64,000 bases of DNA from Membranipora membranacea (taxonomy: Eukaryota; Bryozoa; Gymnolaemata; Cheilostomatida; Membraniporidae): NCBI GenBank assembly GCA_914767715.1, contig OU612072.1, forward strand, positions 2,232,001 through 2,296,000, given 5' to 3'. Shown piece by piece: positions 12,301-23,137 of this stretch (the stretch's first letter is position 1; every line of letters starts with the position of its first letter). The notes beneath the pieces are model-generated. The model was not told the DNA's origin. It made no database searches and saw only the letters and a list, made by a program, of their open reading frames with translations. The translations under genes and the position numbers were made by a program.

Positions 12301-15300
12301 TGTAACATCTCTTTCATCCATGCGCAAGGTTGGATTACAAATGAAAACGGTGAATATCATAAAAATTTATCACACAGTTGAATTTCTTTTCCCCTGACCT
12401 GGATTCGGGTGATTTGATCGAACTCAATCATGTTCTAACTTGAATGGCTAAAAACGTCTGGTCAATAATGGAAGTAGTTATCAGGTAAAAAAAATATGTA
12501 ACCCGGTTATACTCACAAGCACAGTACCGCTATCCCTGTCATCATCTCGCCATGAGGCCCAGTAATGTCTTATATTATCAAATTCTGGTCTGGAGTCACA
12601 TGTCTCTCTCACTTTCTCTATAATACATCGCATACAATAATGTCTCACGACTCTCTTCTACATACTCAAAGTATGCAGCCGCTGCTTCTGCATCTGTTTC
12701 TACGGCACTGTTACTGACGTTGCTACCTCTCACTTCACCACCACAACCATGCTAGTCTAAGTCCTTAGGCAACTGCAATGCAAGTTAGTTGCATCTCATT
12801 TTGAGTGGTTGATAATGTGCTAATGTGCACTAGCTCTCATTGCAGCCGTCTAAGCACTTAGACTACCCCAACGCCTACCACCACCATTGCTGCTACTACT
12901 TCTCACAATTAGGCTCTAACACTCACTGACACATGCAGGTGATGGTAATAAGTTGTCTCCACATCCTTCCAGGCAAACTTCATCTTCTGAGCATCCATCT
13001 CCTGCACAGTCATTATTCTAATAATATGGATAAGTTAGCTATTGGCTAATACTAGTTATTGGAAGACAAAGTTGGTTCAAGTTTTCCTGTCTACGTAGTT
13101 GCTCCCCCTTCACTGATAAGCCGCAGGCAAATAAATTTTTGCTTATGGCTTATCAGTGCAGGGAGAGGAACTGGAATCTAGGCAAATTGGATCAAACATG
13201 ATATGATTTACTGGTTATATGTAGCCTTGGTTGCCTGTGTTACATTGATATAGCAAAGCCTTGATTTTATCACCACTAGGCTGAGCTCGTCAGCGCCTTG
13301 TACCTAGGACTAAGAATGGTTCACTATAAACTGTGGTCTTTTAAAAGTTAAAGCCTTCTGTGCCAACAGGTCAAACTTTTTCATCACTTCTTATCCTATC
13401 CTATATTTTGTTTACTCCTCATGTTTACAAACACAAAAGGCTTGTTTGGATAACTATTGAATGCAACATTTCCGTATGGCAAGATATTGTTTGTAACAAT
13501 GCAAAATTGCATAGGAACATTAAAGGACTCATTATGACAGAAAAAAATAGAACAACTGGCTATAGAATTGACTCTGACTTACTTCTAAAGCAGCTCCTAT
13601 CTTCATATACACTCCAGAGTGTGGAGTGGAGTCATCTTCAAAGCTTGAGATGTTTATGCTCTTGAACTGCATACATTGACCTAGAAACACATACGTTTCT
13701 TGGGTTAAACATTGTAATTGTACAGATAATTTAAGATTCTGTCAGATCTCACAAGTTTTTCTTTTTAATCTTCATGGGCAGTAAAAGTAAACTGTTTGTG
13801 AAGTTTTATTTTTCACAAAGTGCAGAAGAGCCTGCAATAATTCAAAGGATTGTAGAAATGTTAAAGAGCTTGTTTGTATTAACTTGGAGTTTAAATATAA
13901 AATCAATAAAACTTTAATTAAACGAAACTGCTGTTATTGTCATGGCAGCGTTAGAGTTATTGTATTTCACTAAATCATTCATTATTCAATATGTTTAGCT
14001 CATATTGCTTAGCATGCAACAAATAATAACTGAAAGAAAATTTCTCAATAGCACCGGCTGGTTTGTTGAAAACATGAAGGATATTTTTTCAAATAACCCC
14101 AGTAATGACGTTTCACACAGATAAACACCAAATAGTCAGAGAAAATAGATAAGACTCAATGCTATTCGCTAGGTTAGATATTTAGAAATCTAACAGTAGG
14201 TACCCTGCTGTATATTACTCTTTCTGTGAATATGAAGTGAAGCGACTGTATGGGAAAGCAAAAAGGATTTAGGAACAGCAGCAAAAACAATAAATTTTGT
14301 CTTATCTTCATGTAATAATTTGATTGGGATATTTCTCTCAATATGCCTAAATAGTTGGGGATCCTGGGGTCATAATTCATTATAAAAGTGTAAAAGCTGG
14401 TTTTCATACATCATGTAGTAGAGCCGTTATACATTGTATTCATAGATGTAAAAACTGTTTTTATATTGTATTGATTGTATTTCATACTCAGAACAGGAAT
14501 CAAGGGCTATTTTATGGAATTTCACTGACGTTAAACAGGAGGGGACAAGCTTTTCCAAAAACAGCCTTTCAGTACATATCTTGGCAAGGGCTCAATTCCT
14601 GATCTGTTTTGGGAGAGGGAGGGGGGCTTCAGCCTCATACATTTTGATGAGTGAATATGAGAGTTGAGATTTTAGAAGTCGATTAGCATTGCAGAATCGA
14701 CTCAACATCAAAGGTTTATATCATATATGTAGTGGCCGAGGCATATCCCTATTGAGAAGGAATATTATCATATACTCCCCTCCCACAAACTCCTATATAA
14801 GAGACCCTCTCACCTTGATCATTGCGATATACAGAGACACAGGCAGGGAAACTGTCCACACATTGACTCAGGCACTCTATATATGTCCGGGAATATACAG
14901 TACTTATAGCTTTAGATGGTGAGATCCGTACACCATCATATATCTGTATCTTATTACCACATGTACTGTTCACCAACTCTAAATTACACAGAAAACAGGA
15001 CCCTGAGATAATTTGTAAATACACAAGTTTACAATGGTTGTTAAGAGATCCGCAGAAACAAAACCAGGGCTTCTATAAAACGTGCCTTCAACATTATTAA
15101 AATTATTATTCCGCAATTAGTTATACCCGAGGATGTTAGGGGATGGAACAATCAGCCAATCTATGCTGTGCCACAACATGTCACCAGGATAACACCTGCA
15201 GCATGAATCACCAGGCATTAGATTGTACCATCTCAAAGTGAGATTATACTTACGGAGACTGCTGCTGTCAGCATGTGATAATCCAACTAAAGAGAAGATA

Positions 15301-15365
15301 ATAAGAGTAGATATGATGAGATTATTATAACGGATATCTACATGACAGCAGTCAGCACCAGCCAT
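6383..15365 (-). CDS. Secreted protein with PAN-like part and three CTHRC1-like domains, copy B
   Basis: Thirteen exons on the minus strand: 15365-15254, 14978-14776, 13017-12927, 12650-12517, 11908-11716, 10991-10845, 10429-10320, 10031-9928, 9353-9244, 8921-8748, 8284-8083, 7512-7415, 6573-6383. All are phase-compatible, giving about 622 residues. Residues 1-33 form a signal peptide (LIISTLIIFSLVG core). Residues 38-105 are Cys-rich and PAN/apple-like (YIECLSQCVDSFPACVS). Residues 106-135 are a small module with six Cys (DGCSEDEVC), perhaps LDLa-like. Three CTHRC1-like domains follow at about 136-293, 294-459 and 460-622. Domain 1 is closest to vertebrate CTHRC1: NNACAKWYFTFNDNPC and NTHTGW. 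Domain 2 lacks the TGW motif. No collagen repeat or membrane segment is seen, so secretion is expected. The acceptor of exon 4 (12650) is weak, and an open frame just upstream (about 12750-12650) could be a missed piece in another phase. The product has no established function; a role near CTHRC1 (Wnt or matrix) is only inference. Confidence 0.82.
12753..12865. repeat. Snap-back palindromic element
   Basis: TAGTCTAAGTCCTTAGGC at the left returns as the inverted TAGTCTAAGTGCTTAGACGG at the right. The arms are about 35 bases, reaching CTGCAATG, around a loop of about 45. It lies in intron 3 of CTHRC1-like copy B, close to the poorly defined acceptor of exon 4. It looks like a small foldback MITE; no clear target duplication. 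Confidence 0.6.
13072..13196. repeat. Snap-back palindromic element
   Basis: The core pair CACTGATAAGCC / GGCTTATCAGTG is flanked by weaker inverted similarity out to about 55 bases per arm (left GGTTCAAGTTTTCCT, right AGGCAAATTGGATCAAA), with a 15-20 base loop. It lies in intron 2 of CTHRC1-like copy B. The rest of this 1.8-kb intron (13018-14775) shows nothing further that I recognise. Confidence 0.55.
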
Positions 15366-16125
15366 CTTGTATCATGAGCTTCTTCTGATGTATAATACTT
15401 TAATTATAAACAGGCACAGAAACGGATAATAATTATCAGAAATAATTTATTTTGTGCGCACGGTTTGTGTTTAATGACTTAACGGAATTCACAATGACGT
15501 CTATATAGTCCTATGCGGCAATTGCATTGGGAGGTTCTCAATACAGCAATTTCCTGTTGTGAGAAATCCTTCCACTCTTTATTGACGAATGATATTCATT
15601 AAATAAAGTGTAAATTGGTGCTTTAAATTAAGAAAACAAACAGATGGCCCTCGGCATCAGCACTATAAATAATTCTATTTATTTAAGGCTCATATTCAGG
15701 GTTTAATCTGTTCAGTTTGAACGATATTGAAGATGAAAGTACTCAGGAAACATAGAACTGAAATTACAAAACACACAAGTTTATTTAGTAATAACAAACC
15801 AACTAAAAGTAACTATTTAACTATTCCACTGTACACAATTTATCTAATAAAAGGTATCGGTATCAATGTCGCTGAATAGCAAGCCAGTTAAATATAATTC
15901 TTAAAAAATATCGAGAAAGTGTGGTATTATAGTCAATATAAGACTCTAACATCAGGCTTTAATTAAAAAGAGTAAAATCAAATAAATTGAAAACAACTAG
16001 AAAATCATGAACTGTTTAGAAAACACAATAATGTCCTTTCTCAAATAGTAGCCAGGTTTTGATAAATATTGCAACTACCAACAATCGCAACATTTTGCAC
16101 ACCGCAAATGTTGCAACTCAACAGA
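15366..16125. other. 5' flank of CTHRC1-like copy B
   Basis: Presumed promoter region. The first roughly 225 bases (to about 15590) are conserved in the orphan copy near 5.92-6.17 kb, so the duplicated block included upstream sequence. No clear TATA box or initiator can be named. The rest, to 16125, is AT-rich with no gene. Confidence 0.4.
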
Positions 16126-16983
16126 AATGCCAAGTTGTCTTCTCATTTCCATGCAAATGGGTGATAATGATTATGTGATCATAATAGAAAAACATCTTTC
16201 GAGATCATGATAAAAATTATTACCTAAAAATTTGTTAGTGCTGTCATAAATATGGGATGCTGATCAAGATTTAGCATAAGAAGGGCAGATATAGATATAT
16301 GTCAAGCTTGAAATATGCTATCATGTCTTGAAATTGGCTATGATTTTAGGTTTTACACTCTTCGCTAAACTATTTTTCAATTAATCATTGTTGCATATAC
16401 CTAGCCGCGTGGCTACCTTTTTTAGTATTTGCGTGACAAGGGTAGCGTAGCCAATTTCTCTCTCTATGACTTATCCTTTATCTACTGAATAAGGAATTGA
16501 TACATCATTCCCAAAATGCAATATTTTTGTTTTTTCACATAAACTTTATCAGAATAAAGCCTAAACAGGATACTGATCGAACATTTAGCATATAATAGGT
16601 GGGGATGTCACAACACTGCATTGCCTAATAGCATTGATGTTATTTTCACTCTTCAATCCACAGTTCCAGCTTTTTGTTGATAACTCGAGGAACTTCGAGC
16701 TTGTTGCCTTAAATCTAATAAGAATGCTGGGTAAAAGAAGATTGAATTCAACACAATTGGCTGCAGAATCTAATGCAGTTTTCGAACTCAAAATCCGGTC
16801 GAAATTGGTTTATGATCAAAGAAACGTTGAATTTGGACATCAAATTAATGATAGTGCAATTTTCTCTAATTGAAAGACCGAGTGAGTGATAATTTTGACA
16901 ATGTGATAGTGATAAATTAGCTTTAGTAAAGGATCGCTCTTTCTTATTGAAAGACCCCCAAAATGAGAAGACAACTCGGCATT
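16126..16983. mobile_element. Non-autonomous DNA element with about 24-bp terminal inverted repeats
   Basis: The left end AATGCCAAGTTGTCTTCTCA and the right end, read on the minus strand as AATGCCGAGTTGTCTTCTCA, match at all but one of about 22 positions, 858 bp apart. The only interior open frame of note (16634-16873) resembles no transposase I know. A target duplication is not evident. It abuts a retrotransposon remnant on the right. Confidence 0.6.
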
Positions 16984-17006
16984 CCTAGTGAGCGTGACCG
17001 TTGAAA

Positions 17007-17135
17007 ATGGTTAGAGGTGCACCAAAGTTTACATGGAAAAAGAACATCAACAGTGACTTATCAGAACTAGGACTAGATATACAGTCTGCTAAAAAGCCTG
17101 CACAGGACAGGAGAAAGTTCATTGATGTTGACTGA
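17007..17135 (+). pseudogene. C-terminal remnant of a non-LTR retrotransposon ORF2
   Basis: The frame reads VRGAPKFTWKKN...DLSELG...AQDRRKFI and then stops. This is the common tail of many LINE ORF2 proteins (G-x-P-x-x-TW ... LG ... A-x-DR-x-x-[WF]). No upstream reverse-transcriptase domain is joined to it; the TIR element ends 24 bases before it. It differs from the longer LINE at 21-26 kb. Confidence 0.5.
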
Positions 17136-17219
17136 AAAACAGAAGTCTAACGACGATACCGTTCCTGATGATGATGATAGTTGTAAGTAACTACCTACTG
17201 ACCTTATGTTTTCAAGTGG

Positions 17220-17536
17220 TTTAATAATCCGCGGTTAGCGATGACAGGAACTGCGAATACTTAAAACTAGCTAAATGCAAACTTTTATTGTACTCAATTA
17301 TCATACTCAATTTTGTTGTTTGGGACTTACTGTGAGCAGGTAATTTTTTGGTGTTTTTATATATCATTGTCTAGCTTTGTATGCAGCGTTGGATCTCAGT
17401 TATTACATGAAAAGAAAAAAAATACAACTCCTAAACTTACCAGAAATTCGCGGGCCTAAAATCCGTGAATAATTAAGACTAGTGAAAAAGGTTGGAGTTG
17501 TGCCCTGCGCGAATTAGGAGCCCGCGAATTATTAGT
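17220..17536. repeat. Possible small MITE with CCGCGAATTATT-type ends
   Basis: TTAATAATCCGCGG (about 17220) and CCCGCGAATTATTAGTG (about 17520) are imperfect inverted copies. An inner pair, AATTCGCGGGC (17445) and GCCCGCGAATT (17520), also folds back. The GC-rich tips stand out in AT-rich sequence. The class is uncertain and no target duplication was found. Confidence 0.35.
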
Positions 17537-19702
17537 GCCACAGTTTCTAGAGTACTGTTTTCCCCTTATTTAATGCAAGGTTGGCAGGTAAAGTCGTCCA
17601 GGTCGACTGTGAGAGGGCATCATGCTGTTGGAGGAATGCGTACGCATCCCTCATGATACCTTTGCACAGTGGGCACTCCACCATGCTGTCCTTTCTGATG
17701 GCGGATGTCGGCTCCCACACCAGTCTACATACACAGTACACCTAAAATATTCGAATGAAATTGATATCATTCATTTGTATTGTCCACATCTGGTTTACCT
17801 TTAATGTCATTTGCAATTACGTGTTATTACTGCATATCAATTTTTAATGGCTACAATAACTCAAAATCGATGTTCCTTCCAAGTTGGTGGATGAGTAAAC
17901 ATATGAACATGAGTGCTTATAACTTGCTGAATGGAATGAATCGATATCAATTATTGACAGTACTCAGCTTACTGGGAATGTCTTGAGGCGGTCTCTTGCA
18001 GCAATACGCTGCACTGGCTTGCATTGTTTCGGGAACTCAACAAACTTCTGCTCCACAAGACATCAGAACAAGTGAGCTCTCATTTTGTCTTGGTCAAACC
18101 GCGCCTTCCTAGGCACCCCATAGAACTCCGACAAGAAATGCGATGGCAAATACGCCACAGTCGGTAGAACCAGCTTAGTGTTGGACCTTCTCCAGCCTTA
18201 GGGTGACCCTTCTGCACGGTGTCTTCTCTAAACCTTAAAAGGTAATGGGCACAGATATTTTATCAGATTTGTTTGTATCAATATTATGACTATACTTCAC
18301 TTTTCATTTCAGGAACCTACCTTCACTGCCTTCTACCCATGAAGTATTTTATAGAGTTGATAATTATAATCGAACTTTTTTCCTCGCCACTAAAAACATC
18401 ATTATTTTTATTACTGTGTGTCAATCAATACTCACTAGCTATTGCTTTCTGTGCAGCGGTGGTCAGAGTCATGTCTAAGCTATCGAAGAGAAGGACTTCA
18501 TTGGGCTTTGCTGCTATGTTGGTAACTGCTACCCAGTGTAGCTGTTCCTTCATATGTAGGATTTTGACGTAGTCCCCAAATCCACAATTCACCACCGCAT
18601 CGAAGGCCTGCTTCCTCTGAATGAGAAGGCAATCCTGAGTCTGCAGGCCTTCGCTCTCCCTCTGCCTTTGCATTAGGTTTAACGCCATATTTATGTCATT
18701 GTCATCCAACATATTATGGCTGGTGTCCATTGTAGATATCGGGATGTCTGCTTGAGGAGGAGTTTTTTGTTTTGGAGTCTGTGATGATGCAGACAGGAGG
18801 GATGTAGATGCATACTTTATTGGTATTTTACCGGTTAGAGATTTTGTGGATGAACTTGCAGATTTATATTTACATTATATATTTTCGTTTTTTAAGTGAT
18901 GTGCTTCCTTCAGTTATTGTTATCAGTTTCCTTTTCTTTGGTTTGACTCGGATAGTAGTTGGTCTAACGAGAGCTAGGTGTTGAGATGTTTTGATGTGAG
19001 GAGAAAACACTTTCTCGATATCTTCTAGTTGATTAACAACATTGGTAGCGTCTGTCAGAGAGAGCTGAGTTTGGTGAGCTAAACTAGCAATATGCTTGAG
19101 GAGCTCTTTGATCTTGGAGTTTGTTTTGTTAATGGGTTGGAGATTTGCGGTTTCAGATTTTTGTGAATTTACTGAGAATGTTTCGGCCTCTGGTTCGCTA
19201 TCAGGATCATTAGCCTCAAACGACTCGGCACATGTAATGGCCTCTACTGGTGCATGGCTGACCTGTTGGATATGGTATGTTTCATTCTGATATGGGATCT
19301 GATGCGGTAACAGGAATTGACAGATCCCCATCGGAAGAAAGCCAAGCTTTCAGTAGATGTTTACATGGGAAGTGGTGCCTCTGAAAGTCCATACAGTTCT
19401 TCACTCCTCTGCTTAAGTAGGACTGTATTGAAAAGTGAAGCATTCTGGGACATTTCAGGCCAATTCTGGAGGAAACACCGCATGGCTAATTTTAGCCACA
19501 TTAAAATACAACATGAATTATGGCTACTATAACTCACAGCTGTTCAGCCAGCGTGGTCTATAAAACGGGTCTATCCAACCAAGTAGTTAGAGAGATCCAT
19601 TCAGCTATATTTAAAATAGTTTGGAATTCATTTCTCAGTAAATTATACACTGTTGAAATACCACAACTGCCATGCTAATTTGCAAACCCAAACATTGTAT
19701 GA

Positions 19703-20216
19703 ATAGACAGTTTTCTAAGCCCTAAGTTATGCCTCAATTCGTAGTTGTCCTCTCTCCAGTTTGGTACTTTTAACCCACGCCGCATAGGAAAAACCTGCTG
19801 AAAGAGGGTTATATTGAAGACCACTAACGTAAGGATAAAACTGATTTTTGATTCAGAGTCTGCACCATTGAAAACCCTAGGAGACAGGGTTTCCAAATCA
19901 TTGGAGGCTTTAATGTTGATAAATCTTAATTTTGGTGACGCAACTCATGAAAGATTCTGCCAAATTGTCCGCAAAACAGGCGGAAAATGCTATAATTGAC
20001 TATCCAAATACTGAAATTATTACCCAAACTATGTCCATATGAGTTTTCAATGTTGCAGATTCTGAATCAAAAATAATGTTTATCCTTTTACAAGCGGTTT
20101 TGAAGATAACCCTCTTTTCAGCACGTTTTTCCTATGTGGCGTGTGTTAAAAGTACCAAACTGGAGAGAGGACAACTCCGAATTGAGGCCTAAATCAGAGC
20201 TCAGAAAACTGTCTAT
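19703..20216. repeat. Long foldback: about 174-bp inverted repeat arms
   Basis: Arms 19703-19876 and 20042-20216 are inverted copies with scattered mismatches around a spacer of about 165 bp. Shared stretches include ATAGACAGTTTTCT, GTTGTCCTCTCTCCAGTTTG and TTTTTGATTCAGA. It lies between two exon pieces of the decayed Ulp1/PHD-like gene. It encodes nothing recognisable; the frame at 19675-19896 is just one arm. Confidence 0.75.
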
Positions 20217-21109
20217 ATGGTAGTGAAACAAAACTTTGAACGATTTTAATTTAAGTTTATGTCAAAAACATTTTGATGAAATCTTGTTGTATCTGTCGCA
20301 TCCACTGCATTCAAGAATTACAATGGATGATTGTCAAATATCCTTACGAGCATCCACTAAACTCTGTCCAGATAAAGCTCGCACCGAGAAAACGGTGAAG
20401 ACCTTTTTTCAATTTTTTATGAGATTTTCTAACAATAGAAATATTTATATTCAATAGAGAGCATAACTTGTATTTTTTAATGGACCATCTGATTCTATCT
20501 ACATGTTTACATGGTAGATATAATAAAATTTAAACTCCAAACTCAAATGAACTGTCTTACCGGCCCAACTTGATGATTCTGATGGGAATCAGTTGACGGA
20601 ATTTCAATCATGAATACATCTTTCCATGTAATTTCTTTGCTGGATCAAGCTTTTGGCGACCTGATATCTTCTGATGGTAAATCTGCAAGTAAATAGAGTA
20701 AAAGTTCTCAAAAGCAGCTGTCCAGGGTGAGGAGGAGACCCTACCAAATAATATCAACCACAAAAAAGGAGGTAGATAGCTGCTCAGCAGATAGATAATG
20801 TTTTCACAAGACAATAGTTAGAGTGCAGTGGAAGTGATGGTAGGGGTATTCTGTGTTAATGGTAGGAGCTGCCGAAGCGAGCTGAGAAGACTGTATTGCC
20901 AATTTTTTGTGCTAGATGTTACCAGTAATATAGAACATTGACAGAAAGTTGTGATCATTCTGTTTCTATCATTATCATACTGTGGCAATTAGCAAAAGCT
21001 GTGTTTAATTACTGTGGTGGCCGTAGAGTTTTGTTTACAATGTTACGATTTATTTTGACCCAATTTTGTGACTAAAATATAACTGATGAGATGTATAATG
21101 TAATAAAAA

Positions 21110-21200
21110 ACTATAAAGCAGCGATAAAAAAACTATAAAAAAACTATGAAGCAATAAAAAACTAAAGCAGCAATAAAAAACTATAAAGCAGCAATAAAAT
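21110..21200. repeat. Short tandem repeats in LINE leader
   Basis: About four or five imperfect copies of a roughly 20-base AATAAAAAACTATAAAGCAG unit lie immediately before ORF1. Similar 5' tandem arrays act as promoters in some LINEs, but that is only an analogy here. Confidence 0.7.
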
Positions 21201-21248
21201 ACTGCTGACATTGTTTCTAGTAAAACCTATACTAGTAATATTTAACGA

Positions 21249-23137
21249 ATGATAAAACATTTTCATCGAGCGCGGAAAAAGAATAGCAATGACTTAGACT
21301 CGGATAGTACTTCATCTTCCTCTGAACCTACACTGGTTTTCACAATGAAGCCTAAATCAACTGAGGAACATGTCAACCAAGTGCCATATTCTCTGGACAA
21401 GATAAATGCCATTCAGAAGAAGCTGGATAGTACCTTTAACCAAACATCAACTATAGAAGTTAAGGGCACTACCAAAAACCCGCAGATAGTGATTGTATGT
21501 AACACCGCTGCATTCGAGTGGATCAATACTTCACTAGCAAACTTTCTCAAAACTAAAGACATTGAAGGTGTGTGTTCTAAGTTAACTGTTGATGAAGGTG
21601 GAGCATGTATAAGTGTTTCAAAAAAGCTAAAAAACAAGGAAAAAAAAGTTTATACTATTAACTTATATAATACGACATCCACTATTTTGATGAACGGAAA
21701 TTCAGATATTAACTATTTCATGGCTCACTACGAGGAACTAATGTCTAAGATGCCTCATCACGTTGTTGATGCTGCCAACCAGGATTATCAATCAATCTGC
21801 CACACCTCATCTCCTATTATCCAGTCTGACATAGATATCACTCATGTTCGAACCGCTATAACAAATTCCTCTCCCATCAACCAACAGCTTAAATCTGCAA
21901 CCTTTAACAGGAGACAAGCTGAGACAGGAATACATGACCAACTCACTCAACCAAAGAAATCAAGAGAAAAATCAAGATCAAGATCAAGATCTCCTCTCAA
22001 TAAATCGATCCCTCCACCAATCTCTGACTTAAGTTCTTACCCACCAATTTCTTCACCACCTACCAAAATTCCCGACTGCAGTCTAGATATGTGCAAGGCT
22101 TTGAACAATTCACTGCAGTCAAGAATTCAGGAACTGGAAGAGGTAGTCAATAACCAGGCCAAGATCAGTCAACAAATGCAGGAGAGCAGAAACATCGGAC
22201 CATTAACCAATGACACATTACGTGCTCACCTGAGCCATTACGTGCTCACCTGAGCCATTTCTCAGAAACTATGGAGCAGAAATTTAACCATCAACTGTTC
22301 TGTGTAAAACAACAACTTCAATCTTCCATCAACCAGAAATTTGGAACGTATGCAGAGGTTGCTGGAAAAACACAAAGTCACAACACTGGTGCTCATGTTT
22401 CCCCCTCCATACCAACACCACACACTTCCACTCAACAAAAGCAGGCAAACCCTTTATCCCGACCACCATCCTTCCAATCCCATTGCCAGCCTTCCCATCC
22501 ACCACACCATAATAGATCACCAAACAATAATACCCTTCACAGCAGAAAGTCAAAACTCAAATCATCCAGTAAGGACCAACACAGCTCAGACCATCCACAG
22601 CCAACGCATAGAGAACCATTTGCACCTGAAAGAAACATTATCGTTAATATTGAGAAAGACTCAGCTTTCCATTTAAATTACAACCAAGATATTACTCGAC
22701 AAGAGATCTGTAAACATTATGGTCTAGTGATTGTAGAAAAAATAACGCCATATAAGTTTAAGTCAGATCATCCAAAACTGGCCATTCAATTTAGAGATAC
22801 TGCTGCAGCTATAAAAAATGTAACGGAATGGAATTGTCTCCTCTTTGGTGGATCGACTGCAAGGAGACCACAAGACCCCAAGACTCAGAATTCAAACTGT
22901 GCCAAGATGTACAATGTCCCTAAAGAAGGCAGTAACAATGATATAGAGCGAGATGTCAAAGCAGTTTATCCGGAGGCCACTATTGAGAGGCTCTCAAAAG
23001 GTGGTAAGACCTTGCGCACTGTGAAGGTAAAATTCGCATCACAAACCGACATGAAACACGCTATACACAATGGTATACCACTCAAATCTTTATTCATATA
23101 TTGCCACCTATCAGAAATTTCAACTCCAAATGTCTAG
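21249..23137 (+). pseudogene. LINE ORF1 (RNA-binding protein), broken by a 20-bp duplication
   Basis: Two open frames, 21249-22253 and 22271-23137, are evidently one ORF1 of about 620 residues. The first half is hydrophilic and holds an SRSRSRSP-type Arg/Ser stretch and a coiled-coil-like segment near its end. The second half begins Gln/Pro/His-rich and ends in an RRM-like fold (RNIIVNIEKD ... VKVKFASQTDMKHAI). The break is a tandem duplication of 20 bp (22221-22240 repeated at 22241-22260), which shifts the frame by two. No CCHC zinc knuckle is seen. The stop overlaps the ORF2 start by eight bases (ATGTCTAG). It would coat the element RNA for retrotransposition. Confidence 0.75.

Noticed and set aside
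13914-13930. TAATTAAACGAAACT shared with 49908-49922
   Set aside because: A single 15-base match in AT-rich DNA can arise by chance in 64 kb; the flanks agree only loosely.
22329-22553. Open frames in other frames and strand across LINE ORF1
   Set aside because: Shadows of the Pro/His/Gln-rich coding sequence of ORF1.
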